Assembly: GCF_020536995.1 (NCBI RefSeq) | Contig: NC_068356.1 | Coordinates: forward strand, 27,777,476 to 27,841,475 | Length of the DNA stretch: 64,000 bases | Reading direction: 5' to 3' | Source: Dreissena polymorpha | Taxonomy: Eukaryota; Mollusca; Bivalvia; Myida; Dreissenidae | Part shown: piece by piece, positions 38,301-51,800 of the stretch | Layout: every line of letters starts with the position of its first letter | Position numbering within the stretch: position 1 is the stretch's first letter | Notes under the pieces: generated by a model | Database searches by the model: none | Told to the model about the DNA's origin: nothing | Seen by the model: only the letters and a program-made list of their open reading frames with translations | Translations under genes and position numbers: made by a program

Positions 38301-38755
38301 TTAAAGGGATATTATGGGCATTTTTCACTGTTGAATTGAGCTGAAAAGAATTAACAGGTCAAAAGAGTTAGTTAAAATGTGGTTACTGACCAATTATCTG
38401 GAACTCATCTTGCTACCAGTTCTTTATAATAAATATATTTTATATTCGATATTCTTACGTGACTCACCCAGTCCTCTAAGCCGAAATGATCCGTAAAACA
38501 AAATTGTGTCTTTGTGTCGTATGAATGAATCTGCACTAAAACTCAATTTAGGCTCACATCGTTCATGCATGATCAGTTGTCAAATGAAAGTACGGTTGAT
38601 ATCCAAATGCATTATTTTTCTCTTTTTGGGATATTGTTTTAGTATGTTGATTGTGCATTAACAAATATAAGTGTATATGAATTGAAAGCACCAAATTTAA
38701 ACAACGGTTGCGATAGACACCTATAAACTGTTAGATGCCCATAGTATCACTTTAA
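38301..38755. mobile_element. TTAA-flanked MITE, family copy 2
   Basis: Positions 38305-38751 (447 bp) align end to end with the element at 8496-8942 at roughly 90% identity. TTAA flanks both sides (38301-38304 and 38752-38755) and the same terminal inverted repeats are present. The DNA just downstream (38,880-39,040) has a weaker resemblance to the middle of this element (CGTATGAAT, CATGCATGAT) and may be a very old relative. Confidence 0.85.
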
Positions 38756-40879
38756 ATTGTAATATATTGATAAAATATGTTACAATAACACAAAATAGGC
38801 AAGAAAAATTATACATTGAAGACGAATTTCATAAAATGCAGCAAAGACAAATTAGCGCCCCGAGCCGATTGTGACGAATATATTTCGTACATATTTTCCT
38901 AACCGAAGCATTCGTCCTTTCAGTTAGTGTTCGTGTGCCGTATGAATAGATATCGTTGCAGGAAATTAAAATGAACCGTTAAACTAAATTTAGATTCACA
39001 TCGTACATGCATGATATACATGCTGGCGAATTCGACTGTACAGACATTTTCGATTTCAGAATTAAATATCTGGCTTATTTCGCATTTTTCAACACATTTT
39101 CTTCTTAACTTTTATTTTAATTTATATTGAAATATATGCTTAAAAAGTTTTTTTTTTATAAATGTTATATAAATTAATAAATATTTTACAAAATCGTATA
39201 ATCTCGCTTTAATACATGTAAAACCTGTCTAAACCCTTATTGTTGCAAATGAATCCCACCCTCACCGCGTCGCCCTCACCCCTCAACCTAACGATTGCTT
39301 CGATTTTTATGCATCTTATCTTTTTTTCATAACCCTAACCCTATCCAATCTGAATAATAAACAAGATTTATTCAGTATAAAAAGCATGAAATATCCAAAC
39401 GCTGTGATAGCGAATACGTATGGTTTCACAAAATCACTGAAGTATGAACTCGATAATAGATAACACCATTGTAACCAAATCAAAATAGTGATACCTGTGC
39501 GTCGGAGATATTAGCGAGCGGCTAGCGGGTGTGCGCATATACATTGCCTGTAAATGAGAATGACAGAATAGATGGATATGTTTTACGTGTAACTTCACCT
39601 TTTTAAGTATTTCGCAACATTGAAATTATTTTGTATTAAGTTAAGTTAAATAGCCAGAAACGTATTACTATAATGTACCCGCCAAAACAAAATCACACAG
39701 GTGTAAAAAAAACAACATTTATATGCTTTGCGTTATACATGAATATATATAAACGTTCGATATGTGAATAAATTGGCTTTACAACGTGAGCTTTCTTATC
39801 TAAATCTGCTATTTTAGAGGGTAAAGAACACTGTTTGATTGATAATTTGTAATCGCTTTATGCAAATATTTATAGTGGAACATGTACACAAATGCGCTTG
39901 AACATCAACATTTAAATTAATAAAATACTTCTAGTGCTTTTGCCTTCTTAAGAACGTGATTAAATATGATCATGTATATACTTACGAACAGTTATACGGG
40001 AAATATACATGAACAAGAACACCGTGGCAAACCTGACATCTAAACAATTTCATTTTCTGTTCCATCTTGGCAGTGTGCACTGTAGTGGAAAGTGGGCAAA
40101 TTTATACCGGCCTCTTTACATTCGCTCTGCACAAAATGTTTACTTTATATTTCAATTTATGTAAATAGTCACAGTGTTAACGCACAAGATAAGTACATGT
40201 ACGTACAGAAATTTGTGCACAATATACATTTCAACGACACTTTTAAGTGAACTATATTAAAAGACAACTCATATCTGAGATTGGCCGGACATAAGGTTGA
40301 ACAGTTATTAAGCTCAATAAACGTTACTAATCTCTACACAATATTTGTTATAGGTTTCTACACTTTATTGATTGTTACATTTATTGTCCGTGCTGTAGAA
40401 GCGTGTCGTAATTGGTCGAGCCCGTTGAGAAATACTTTATTTAAGAAACGTGTATTGGGCAAACCTCGATAACTATCTTAACAGGTAGTAGCAAACTGGA
40501 GTAGCGCAAAAATGGGTGAAATACTTATGCGGCTTTAAAGAAAAAAACGTTTCCTTTAATCTAATTTAACGTAATATCAACAACGAGTGTTTCTTAACAA
40601 GAAGGTGTAAACTAGAGGTGCTCACAAAAGCCTGAACTAGATATATGTATGGATCTATAAGAGGATTGATATAAGTTTGCTGTACTCAAATAAGGGAAAT
40701 ATGTTGCATTTAATGCAGTTATCTGATAACATTGTATAATCGCATTTAACGGAGTAATCGGAAAATATTGCATACTTACTACCAATATCACACGCATACA
40801 AACATTTCCACGAAACATATATGGTAATATCGAACCAACATGTAAAGCCGTCGACATTTTAACACCATTTATTATCGAA
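38756..40879. other. Gene-free stretch upstream of the caspase
   Basis: No supported gene is seen. It holds AT-rich DNA and the possible old MITE relative at 38,880-39,040. The promoter and any 5' untranslated exon of the caspase at 40,880 probably lie here, but I see no clear core promoter motif. Confidence 0.45.
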
Positions 40880-43141
40880 ATGTGCGATCAAAATACCTCC
40901 GTAGACTCTACGTGTTATGATGGAGAAAGCGGGGATTTACAGAAAAGCATGGAGACTGCGAGTGAAGTGGCAAATAAGCAGCACACTGCACTAACAAAAC
41001 AATGTGGCGCGCTTAACAAAGTGACACATTCTATGTTTGAAAGCCAACACAAAGATTTGGAAGAAGCACACATTGAAACTGAAAGTGAATCTGTTGATGA
41101 CCCTGATGGAATATCAAAGTTTTTTAAATCGCTTTTGTGTGGTACTGTAAAACCAAAAAACGTGAAGGAGAATGAAGAGTCATATCAACCCAAAGTGAAA
41201 CAAACTGAAGAGAACAGTCTTCAGACTGAATTGTTGTATCAAGAGAACACATATGTTCACAAAGCAAGTATTCCTAAACTAATTCCTAATATAACGGACG
41301 CAGGAAATCAATATGCCTTCAGTTATCCTGTGCGCGGATACATGGTTATAATTGTAAACGAAACATTCAAACATCAGACGACAAGAAAAGGGTCGGATCT
41401 AGACTGGCAATACTTACATCAACTTGCCAGGAAACTCGGTTTTATTGTGTATAACAAACACGACACACATAACGTATCTAGAAGTCAGACATTGAAGATC
41501 CTCCTGGAAATGAGTCGAGCAGATCATTCGGGCTGTGATATGTTCATGTTCGCAATAAGTACGCACGGAATGATGCAACCCAACCCTCGGGCAAAAGGGC
41601 AAACAGATCATGCACTCATATGTGCGGACGACAAAATGATATTCACGAGTTCAATCACCCAAATATTCAACGATGAAAACTGTCCTTCGCTCAAAAATAA
41701 ACCGAAGATTTTCCTAATACAAGCATGCAGAGGTAACGACCTGTTCAAAGTCTGATACTTTCATATATTCTCGTATTACCATAACTTCGAAACTATTACA
41801 TGCAGTTTGTTTTAGAGTAGTTTACTATATTGCATATCAGTCACTTATCCAAATGCATTGTTTGCTCAAACATGCCCTTATTATTGTAATTATTTAGCTT
41901 AGTTGTCGGTTCAATATTTGTAATTTAATAAACAAAATCCCGTTTCCAGGAGAAGGATCTGATTCTGGAAGTGATGTAACTATATTGTGTCCTTCAGTTA
42001 AAGTTCATAAAACCCAAAGGCAGTTTCTGGGCAATGCTCAATGTGCAGGTAATATATCACTACAATATACTGCTGTTTTTCGTATAGATACATTAACGAT
42101 AACGTTTTGCTTGAAACTTAAAACTGGTACATTTTGTTATCGTATGAAGACAATCAAATGTAGTCCTTATGTAATAATATGTTTCCCCTTTAGAATTGCC
42201 ATACATGTATGCACCCGTTAGTGTTTGGTCAACGTGATTTTCCCTTTCCCATTTATTCCTTACATAAGCATTACATGTTATGAGAAAACTAATTTAAAGT
42301 ATGTTCTTGTACGTTGCAGGCACAGAAGTGCGCTATATCTATGATTCCTATTATGCTTACATGTAGCACTCATCTTAGCAATAACACTCTTGCATTCCAG
42401 CAAATCCAACATATTCAAAGATAACGACACTTATCGACTGCTTTTTTAAACGCTCTTATCAGAGTTAATATCCTTGGTCTGTGTTTTCACATTCATAAAA
42501 TTTACTATAAGATTCAATCAATATAGTGAGATATATTATATCAGAGTGTTTAAAATTACAATGGCAAAATAAAAAAACAATTAATATATATGTATCGCAT
42601 TATTTCAGGGGACGGTTCTCAACAAATAAAGGACGATTCTGATGCCATGGGCAAGTCCGACAGTGAGACAACTTCATCGCGAAACGTGTTTATGGGCACA
42701 AGTTATGGAGCAAGACCCAATTCGTTTGTCAACCTACGTGCGATTCGGCAACCGCATAAGACAGAGCCAAAAGAAACACCCTACCCTGTCGTGGACACCC
42801 CGTCACTACGCTGCGACAACGACCAGCTGGTGTTTTACGCGATTCCACAAGGACAAATGGCTTGGAGGAGTGAAGGCGATGGTTCATGGATGTTATATTA
42901 TCTGCACACGATACTCAACGGACGAGGCTGTGGACAACCGTTGAACCTATTGAAAACCCTAACGAAGGTTTCGGCACAGATGTCAATGAGGACCTCTAAC
43001 TCGCCGTCCAACTTAAAATTGCATGAAAAGAAAGCTGTATCAATTATAGAACACAAATTAACCCGCGATATCATTTTGACACCAAAGCAGTATCATACTC
43101 AACACGAACATATAGGGAAATACAGACAATGGGCAATTTAA
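40880..43141 (+). CDS. Caspase-family cysteine protease, three exons
   Basis: Exons are 40880-41732, 41950-42048 and 42609-43141. The introns are GT-AG, both in phase 1, and the product has 494 residues. The N-terminal ~150 residues are polar and acidic, with no CARD or DED that I can see. p20 starts at VRGYMVIIVN (about 151), with S1-pocket R169, catalytic H229 (ISTHG) and catalytic C283 in QACRG. Intron 1 splits the Gly codon of QACRG. The linker is encoded by exon 2 and early exon 3 and contains several Asp residues, including VVDTP (D380), a plausible maturation site. p10 has the pocket motif AWRS (W403, R404), GSWM, and EHKLTRDI, like the LTKKLYF end of executioner caspases. Unlike vertebrate caspases it has a longer loop after the His (NPRAKGQTDHALICADD). 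It probably cleaves after Asp in apoptosis or immunity. Gene duplicates lie on both sides. Confidence 0.88.
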
Positions 43142-43205
43142 TGTATGATTGTGTATATGGTAACATGTTAAAACTGTTAAGATACTGTGTCCATGTAATG
43201 CGTCA

Positions 43206-43211
43206 AATAAA
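43206..43211 (+). terminator. Poly(A) signal AATAAA of the 40,880 caspase
   Basis: AATAAA lies 65 nt after the stop codon, which supports 43141 as the true end of the last exon. Confidence 0.6.
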
Positions 43212-46020
43212 AATATATGCTTAGTAAGCGTTGAATTTAATTACGTTTTTAAGGGAGTCTTAAAAACACGAGCTGTGGTGGCGAGCATTGTTCTATCTTT
43301 ATTCGAAAGTTATCAAACACAAATGTATGAACACACAAATAAAACTTCAAATGAGTGAACGAAAATAAATTAAAGGACGTGACTGAACTCGTGATGGTTC
43401 TTTTCAAACGCCTTGAGTACAAGTAAATGTTAAGGTTTAACGATGTGTGGTTGTCTTGTTATTGCGGGTATAATGATGGGATAAAATCATAGGTGTGCTA
43501 CTTTTCTTTTCGCTGTCGTTAGAAAAGTATCTGATGTACACCTTTTTGTATTTCACACATTTGTCAATTAGTTAGGATTCTATTGCATTGTGATGTTTCT
43601 AAATTTATATTAGTTAAATAGATTGATTCAGAGACCCTGTACTATTGTAGAAAACAAAAAAATCTTTTAAATTAACAGGAAATATAAAAACAAGGCGTTT
43701 TACACTATTCATATTAATACATTAACGTATGTTTGCTAACTACATACAAGTGGCCTATCGCTGGTTATTAAGGTAATTCAGTACAAGAATACAATCATCT
43801 TATCTTAAAGAATTAAGCATGTATTTACAGATTGCTTAACGCCATATAAACGCTGATCAACATAAATATGTTATAACAATTATTAGTTTTAGCGATATCA
43901 ATTATAGTTTTTACGGGAAATCTTGAAAAAAAAACCTGTGCGTAAGGGCGATATCGTTAGACCCATTTTCGCATGACGCGGCTCATAACATAATTGTGTT
44001 CTTTTTCATTATCATGTAAGCATGTATCATTAACAATTGTACTACCTTTGTTAATTATTATGGAATATTGCTGTGTCAAGTGAAATTTATCCCAGTATAG
44101 GGTACGATATTCAATAATCTTTAAATATCTTAAAAAAAGAAATTGTTGTTATTGTTTTTGATGTGTTTTACCTTTCAAATAGTTATTTGACTTATTGGCC
44201 TCTCGTTATGCAACGCCCCCCCCCCCCCCCCCCCGCCTATTAAAAAAAATCTACACATGCATTTTTTAACTATTGCCGTTGATGTTGACCCTGTTGCAGA
44301 ATACTGGCATATATCTTAAGCAAAAGCAATGCACAACCGTTACTGTTTTTTGAAAAGTGGTGTACCTGCTCACCATTTTAGGTTATTTACATTTGTGTTT
44401 AGCATACACTTCCCACTATTGTGATACTTTAAAATTCTCAAGTTTGTGTTCAAGGTCAGTTCATGCATGGAATGACACTGTGAATAATTGTAAAATAATA
44501 TTGGAGAGATTAACATGTGTATAGACCTTCCTTGAGCCCGATTGGCGTCCCATATAAGTCACATTAAACATGGAAATTTACCTATCTAACCCTCGTGTCG
44601 ACTTCTTTATAACGTGTTTGCATTTAAAAACTGCTGTTCTATTTGAATGAATCTTCATTGTTAAATACCGTCGAAAATCAATGCGAATTTGTAAAAACAA
44701 TAGCGGCATTTATAACGATACATGATTAATATTGGTTTAATACATGGATAATATTGAATATATAACCCTGTTTGTTATCTTAAATGACTTTGTTGCATCG
44801 CCTTTTGTTACAATTACACGAGTGTGTTCAGCGAATGCGAATTTTGATAAGTATGTTCTTCCTTGATAATCTCCATTGTTACTTTACATGTTATTTTAAG
44901 AATACGTTGTCATATAATGTATGTGTTCTTGTGTTTTGGTTTCGTTTTTAAATGTATTATCTATATGTGTTGTAATTACATGCTATTGTCAAGTGACCAA
45001 TGCACACAATGTTGACATGACAATTTGAATATATTATATATTGGTCATAGAATTTGTCATACATATAATGTTTAAGAGCAGCTCACTAACGCAAGTTATA
45101 TGATAACATATTGAACATACATAGTGCTAGTTACGAATGAATCAGGTCTGTTTAAATAAATGTTATATTTGTATTGGTGCACTGAAAGAACAAGATAAAT
45201 AAATCTGTAATTAGTGCTCGTGTTTTTATCAATGTTTTCCAGATTAAACTTAAATTGGCTCACATACACCCATGCGTTCCGAGATGCTTTGAAGGCATTT
45301 ATACGTTTTTTTTCACTGATTTGCAACAAAAAGAATCACTCGTGTATTAATGATTTAAATTATGTAAAATAATACATCAAAATTCAATTAAAAATACATT
45401 CAGTATAACAAAATGAGATTGTGAGAATTTGGTCATTGAATCCAAAATTCAAACTGTTTTAATTAAATAAGATCTAACTAGAATACATTGCTTTTTTATA
45501 ATCTATAAATAATATATTGCTTGATTTACATCTGAATCCGCTAATATGTATAAACTGGTATGATATCTTTATGCAAAATCTTACTTTTGTTTTGATTCCG
45601 TTAAAACAAAATACATCTTTAAAAAGGAGCTAAATGATTCATTTTCTGTTCTGAAGTGATATGTGTGTATAGAATTTCATATGCCAGTCTCATTCGATTC
45701 GGTTATGAGAGCAGTGTGTCCATTTGAAATCTTCTAAATTTCTTTGTACTGGTCATTGATGAAACGTAGGTATTTACGTTGGATTGCCTCTGCATGGTAC
45801 TTTACATAAATAAATGTGTGCGTAGTATATTTAAATTGGTGGTTACACTAATACCAATATTTAAATGGGTAGAGCGATCGCTTTAAAGCGCTTTTATACG
45901 GTATTTTTGCTGAGAGTATCAACTGGTATTCATCGAGATTTATCCAGTCAAGTGGAAATTCTCAGTTTAGAAATGAGTTGTAATATATCAGCAAGAAATC
46001 ATATTGTAAAAAATAACAGC
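43212..46020. repeat. Caspase downstream flank, duplicated copy 1
   Basis: This non-coding DNA is collinear with about 52,881-55,440 downstream of the second caspase. Shared landmarks are ATAGGGTACGATAT, AATAATATTGGA, GATTG-CGTCCCATAT-AGTCACATTA, and GTGGTTACACT with the following spacing. It shows that the gene and its 3' region were copied as one segment. No gene is seen inside. Confidence 0.7.
44216..44234. repeat. Poly-C run of 19
   Basis: This is an uninterrupted run of 19 C (G on the other strand) in otherwise AT-rich DNA. It is likely to be length-variable. Confidence 0.9.
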
Positions 46021-46294
46021 ACACATATTGATGTAAATTATTAAAAGTTTACATTATGTTTGTTTACATATTTTGAGGTTTTCACTAGTGACAGACAAGT
46101 AACGTTCATTATTAAATATTTAGCAGTTTTCATAAATCGCGTATATCTGAACCAATTGCACTGAGCATTATCATAAAATTACATGTCAATTTATTTAATG
46201 TGATTTTGTTTGAGATTCTTAAGCTCATGTACACGTTGAGTAAATCAACTTAGATATATAAGTTTTCTGGGCTTTTACTTATGTTCCATGCAAG

Positions 46295-47155
46295 GAAAGG
46301 ATACGATTGTTTAAGTGATATAGAAATATCGTGTTCGTCAGTTAAAGCTTAAAGAACACAAAGTTCTCGTGCGATACTCAGTGCGCAGGTAATATCGTAA
46401 CATGTTTTACATTTTTGTTTTATATAAGTGAAAATAAGTTGAGTTTTATTTAAACAATATTAATGTTTGTTTTACGTTGTTTTATTTTCATTAGCGCCTT
46501 ATTTATCATAAGGTTTCTGCTAAAACAATTCGACAAAAAGTAAGGACCGATTGTTATTCGTTCATCGTTAAAAAATCCGTTCCATGTTATGGGAACTTTC
46601 GCTTCATACACATAGATACTTTTGATGAAAAAACAAACGGTTTGATCTCATTTTCATGTACGGTACAGAAAGAAATGAATATGTATATGTAAAACTCAAA
46701 ATGTTCATCAATCCACTATGATATCGAGCGCAACTCTTATCACAATTTCGGTCGTGCACTCCGTAATGTCAAACATATTCAAAGATTACGACAAAATGTC
46801 ATAGACGTTATCTTTACGCTGTTATCCATTTTTATGGTTGCATATTTCTATCATTCTATGTATTTCATTTATAATAACAATACGTACAGTGCGAGATATA
46901 TTAAACAGTAAAGAGTTGGTTTTGATGACAAAATGACATAATAAAAACACAAAGATAGAGGTATGTCATTCTTGCATAGGAAAGTATTCAGCCAATAAAT
47001 GGCGATTCTGATGCCAGTGGCCAGGCGAACAGTGAGAGTGAAGGAACAAAATCGCCCGACGTGGCACATACTTTGCAGCAAAATCAAATGTCACTGTGCG
47101 TGTTGGTCGGGCACCACAAGATATGACAGAACATAAAACACTCAAACACCCAACT
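46295..47155 (+). pseudogene. Caspase relic: exon 2, intron 2 and part of exon 3
   Basis: 46295-46387 matches exon 2 of the caspase at 40,880 (GGATACGATTGT...GTCAGTTAAAG...TCAGTGCGCAG|GTAATAT). It contains a stop and its upstream acceptor is AAG. Intron 2 is also recognisable (CATATTCAAAGAT-ACGACA in both). From 46980, after CATAG, part of exon 3 follows (AATGGCGATTCTGATGCCAG, AGTGAGA, CAAGATATGACAGA) and fades before the p10 core. No exon 1 or p10 is visible, so this is a dead remnant of a further gene copy. Confidence 0.8.
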
Positions 47156-48880
47156 GTTTCACTATGACAAAGGCCAAGAAAATAATTGCATGCACGCATT
47201 AAGGTTTCCAATTACATCACCTATATACTAGTATTGAGATAATATATTAAATATTGATATCGACTTTTTAAAAAAGAATTTGTATAGATTAATCATTCGT
47301 AGGAAACCGGGACATGTAAATATGCGTCAAAAAGATAAAGAACATGCGTTTTACATCATCATTATCTAAAGCCTGATAGTACGAACAATGACAAAGCAAT
47401 AGATAATAGATTATGGGTATAACTATCTTATTGTTTTTTTGGCATGTCCATTGTGACAAAAACAAATATTGCGTCAGATAAAACATGACTAAGATAGTAC
47501 GTTTGTATAATGTAGACATACCCCATACAACTTATGTTGCGAGTCGCTAATGCAGATTAACATCTTTGGTGAGCATGCGTTTTGGCGGGTTTCATGGCCG
47601 CCAAATTGACAATTGTTCACGCATGAACGATATGGAAGAAATTATTTACCGTAGAAACACATGAAGTACATATAATTTAAGTATGCTTACAGGTGATTAA
47701 TACTGATTATAGAGAATACTGCACGGTAGTCCTTTAGGTAGAAAGAACATATTTAAACTTAGATCAAAGTACAAAAATACTCATTTGCAATTGTTGAAAT
47801 GAACAAAGGCAATATAATATCTTTTTTTTAAGAATGTAACAAATTAATCTCCGACATTCGTATATTTAAATGGTATCATCATTCTTATTTATGTGGAAAA
47901 AAACACGGGATTTAAAATAATAGTGTTACGTTGGATTTGAAAGCTTTCTAATTGTCATCATTGTATATACATATATTGTTAAAGTTTATAAAAACGGATT
48001 AAGAAAACATGCTAAAGAAACGAGTATATTTTAGTTAGACAGAAAGGTGTAGTATTAACCATCGCAATCGTGCATTAAGAATATTTTTAAGAGGAAAAAT
48101 TTTACACATTGAATGTTCAAATCATTTCGCATCAAAAACTTCAAAAATGATCTAAGTAGCAGATTTAGCTGCTTCTATACATAAGAAATATTCAACCGAA
48201 TAGATCAATTCTTTTGATAAACAAAACTTAATTTTCGTTCAGAGTAATCAATCTTAATACAATTTCCACATAAGTAAGCATATCTAGTTTCCTGTGCTAA
48301 CATTGAATACGTCTTGTGACCGTACTATTTACCAACCGTGCCTACCCGTCTATCAGGTTTGCGTAGGACGCTCATTATCTTCATATTATTCACCTCGGTC
48401 ACGAGTTGTCATAAGGAAGATACACAATAATATGATTGTTGTATAAAAACACGGATTAAAGATCTACGGATATTAATATTTTTCGCAGAAATGTTTCAAA
48501 TAAAGGGTGAGGCTTTATAATATATATATGAAATATATAACAATCATGTTGGGAAAATTCTGATCAAAAGTGTGGTTAAAACGGACTTAATCATTACGTG
48601 TCGCTTATTTAGAAGAATTGATTAAGTAAAGCACAATTTTAGTAAATCCTTTGTTTATATGAATGTACATTATCTCCACAATCTATTTGAAAGTCTAATA
48701 CACATACACAATCTTTTCAGGAAAGAGCTATACATAGAAAATTATCGTTGAACCACAATTGGGGCTATCTGATAAGAGTCGTTCGCCAAAAACTGAATTT
48801 GACCGTTGAGACAAGTGTTGTGAACTAATTTAGTACGTATTTTTTATCTGTGGATAAACGCCAGTTCTTATAACCGCGTT
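47156..48880. other. Gene-free stretch upstream of the second caspase
   Basis: This is AT-rich DNA with no supported gene. It presumably contains the promoter of the caspase at 48,881, which I cannot pinpoint. Confidence 0.45.
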
Positions 48881-51800
48881 ATGGAGGTAAAAGATGACGA
48901 ACGCAAGGAGTGTTGCCGGGTAGAGCAAGCAACTGGAAAAACCGTATGTCATACACGTGATTGTGAACAAGCCGATTTGTTCAACGAACTCGTGACATTG
49001 GAAAATAGCGGTGAACACCACCTGTTGGTGATCGAAAATGAAAGTCGACAGACAGGGATAAATAATGTTGAAACAGAAAATTCTGACAAAAACTGTGGCA
49101 CAGAAGCTACTAGCGACATCACGATGCAAACTACTCGTTTATCCACGGATAGTTCATTAAAAAATATTAGTTCATCGAAGAATATACAAATTAAAACAGC
49201 CGACTTTCTTTCGGTCATTAATACCATCGATCAGGAAAATAAAATACACTTTCCAGCGACAGAAAATAGAAAAGCAATCCCTGACGAAAAACATATAGCA
49301 GAAAATAGAAACGAAATATGCATGACGATTCACACAACGACTTTAAATATAAGTAGTGATTTTGAGAAAGATGACAGCGATGAATACAGAAAAGATGGAT
49401 GTGATGTGGTTGATGGTTTAGGAAAATTAGTAAAACAAAAAGTTAAAACGTTAATTGTGTGTGCCTCTAGTAAAGGGATGACAGTGGATGACGACAGTCT
49501 ACCATTCCAAAAAGCAAATAAAGAAAAGGTAGATGAAAACGGTGATAATTTGTGGGTAAATAGTCCCTTATATGGTAAAGAAACAGAAATTAACACATGT
49601 ACTACAGTTGTACGTGAAAGCGAAGAGAAGGTGAGCAGAGTCAGTGTTGGGCAAGAAGAATGCGGCCCTTTCACTGTAGCCTCTACAGTGTTCACTTCAG
49701 AATTAACGGAAACCACAAAAGAAACGTGTCATTTTTTCCTTCCCTCACAGCTCGATGAAACGAAGACCCAATCTGCACAAACTGTTCAAATTTCAAATAC
49801 CAAATGTCATGGAAATGGTGTTTTACTTGTTGACCCATACTATTTCAATCGCGGTCACCGAGGCTATATGATTATCATTGTTAATCAAACGTTTAATCAC
49901 CAAGCGTTTAGGGATGGAGCACATAAAGATGTTGAGTATTTATACAACATTGCTTACAAACTTCGTTTAACAGTCTATAAAGGTAAAAATACAAATATGT
50001 CCTTCACAGAAACGAAACAGTTGCTCGAAGATGTGAGGTGTCTCGACCATTCGGATAGTGACATGCTTGCCTTAGGAATTAGCACACACGGGTTGGAACA
50101 ACCGAACCCAAATGCTAAAGGAAAGAGTGACCATGCCCTTGTGTGCTCAGACGACAGAATGATTTTTACCAGCACAATTACTGAAATGTTCAGCGACGAC
50201 AATTGCCCGTCCCTAAAAGACAAACCAAAATTATTCATAATCCAAGCTTGTAGAGGTAAGTTAATCTCTTTGATTATTGATTTATAATTGTATCAACTAA
50301 CATAAATATAATTGAATGAATATAACCAAGTGAGTAATAAATATAGCAAATGTATACTTAATGGTAATTACCAAAATCAATCAATCATTTAAAATAGACA
50401 AGCCAAATATTTCTAACGTCATCACTCACGTTTTAGTTCAGTCGCTGCAACCCTAAATTTATTATTTGAGATGTTCATGAATTTATGTAAATTCTGTCCT
50501 AGGTGAAGAACATGACAGCGGTGCTGACCTTTCGGTGGCAAAAAAGATCGCTCTTGATCGAACTTGTGGCGGTAACGCAGGTAAATGAACAACTCATGCT
50601 TTTATATTATTGAAGGCGTATTTGTTTTAGGTAAATTACGTCGATAGAATGGATGGGGACAAAGTGCTGCATATTAATTATAAATACGTCAAATTTTGGC
50701 TACAGGTCACTCAACACAGTTTCTGCGTAATGTTTTAACAGAAATTATATTATAATTTGTCTGCTATGCAATGCAACACTGTCAGCTTCACGCATCTTGG
50801 TTCACTATAACAAACTATTTCTCAGGACGCAATGCCGGTACAAAATCATGTGCGACACACCATTTTCGGAGATTTACAATACAAATTATTAACGAAAAAA
50901 GTATACAACTATTCAATTTAACGAACATTCGCATGCTTAAATATAACAGGAAATATATAAAGCATTTATAAATATGTGTGTTTAATTATTATGTAGTTTT
51001 TCAATTAATAATGAGTTAAAACAAAAAACGTGTTAACCATAAGGCCAACAAAGTAAGTTAGTTTCCACTAAAATCGTGAAAGAAGGCAGGTTAGGTATAC
51101 TTCCAAATTTAATAAGAATATTTATTGAAAGTGTAAATAAACTTGAGATATTGAATAAAAGAGAGTGTGTTGGTTTTCTGGAGATCAATTATTATAAACA
51201 CGTGATCATGAAAGATCAACTATTTCACTCACTGAATCACCCATGAAAATATTAATTGCTCTGATCGCTCGTGAATTAAAATCGATAGTCTACCAAAATA
51301 AACAACCATCGTCAATTTAACTTCTTATGTAAAAATATTTCTTAGATTTTTTAGCTTCTTTGGAAAGTATCATTTGTCTGAAATTCGGTAAATTTAAAAC
51401 AAGAACACTTCCTTAATGTTGTTTGTTCAATTTTCAACGATGTACGTGTATATTAAAGTTGGTGCATACATTACACACTATGCAACGGTGGGTTTAATTG
51501 GGTTCATATGTCGTATGTCAGTGTTTTTTTGTTGTTGATTCCTATCACCGTGATCATCGACCTATGAAACAATGCAGGAACTTGGTAGTTTAACGTATTT
51601 GAGGAAACTTAATGGGCATATTATTTTGAAATCGCTTATGCGAACAACGCAATCATCGAACATGGTGACACGTACCGACTAAATCTTAAACGTAGGGGTA
51701 TCTTATTGTATTACATCAAAGCCAATACAATTAGCCGTGTACATTTTTACCAAACACGTAGAATCATTTGTTGAAAAATGAAACTAAGACAGCGAATGGT

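Noticed and set aside
39331-39350. AACCCTAACCCTA resembling telomere repeat
   Set aside because: There are only two units, too few to be more than chance.
49330-49716. 128-codon antisense frame inside caspase exon 1
   Set aside because: It is the shadow of a long coding exon, with no splice or motif support.
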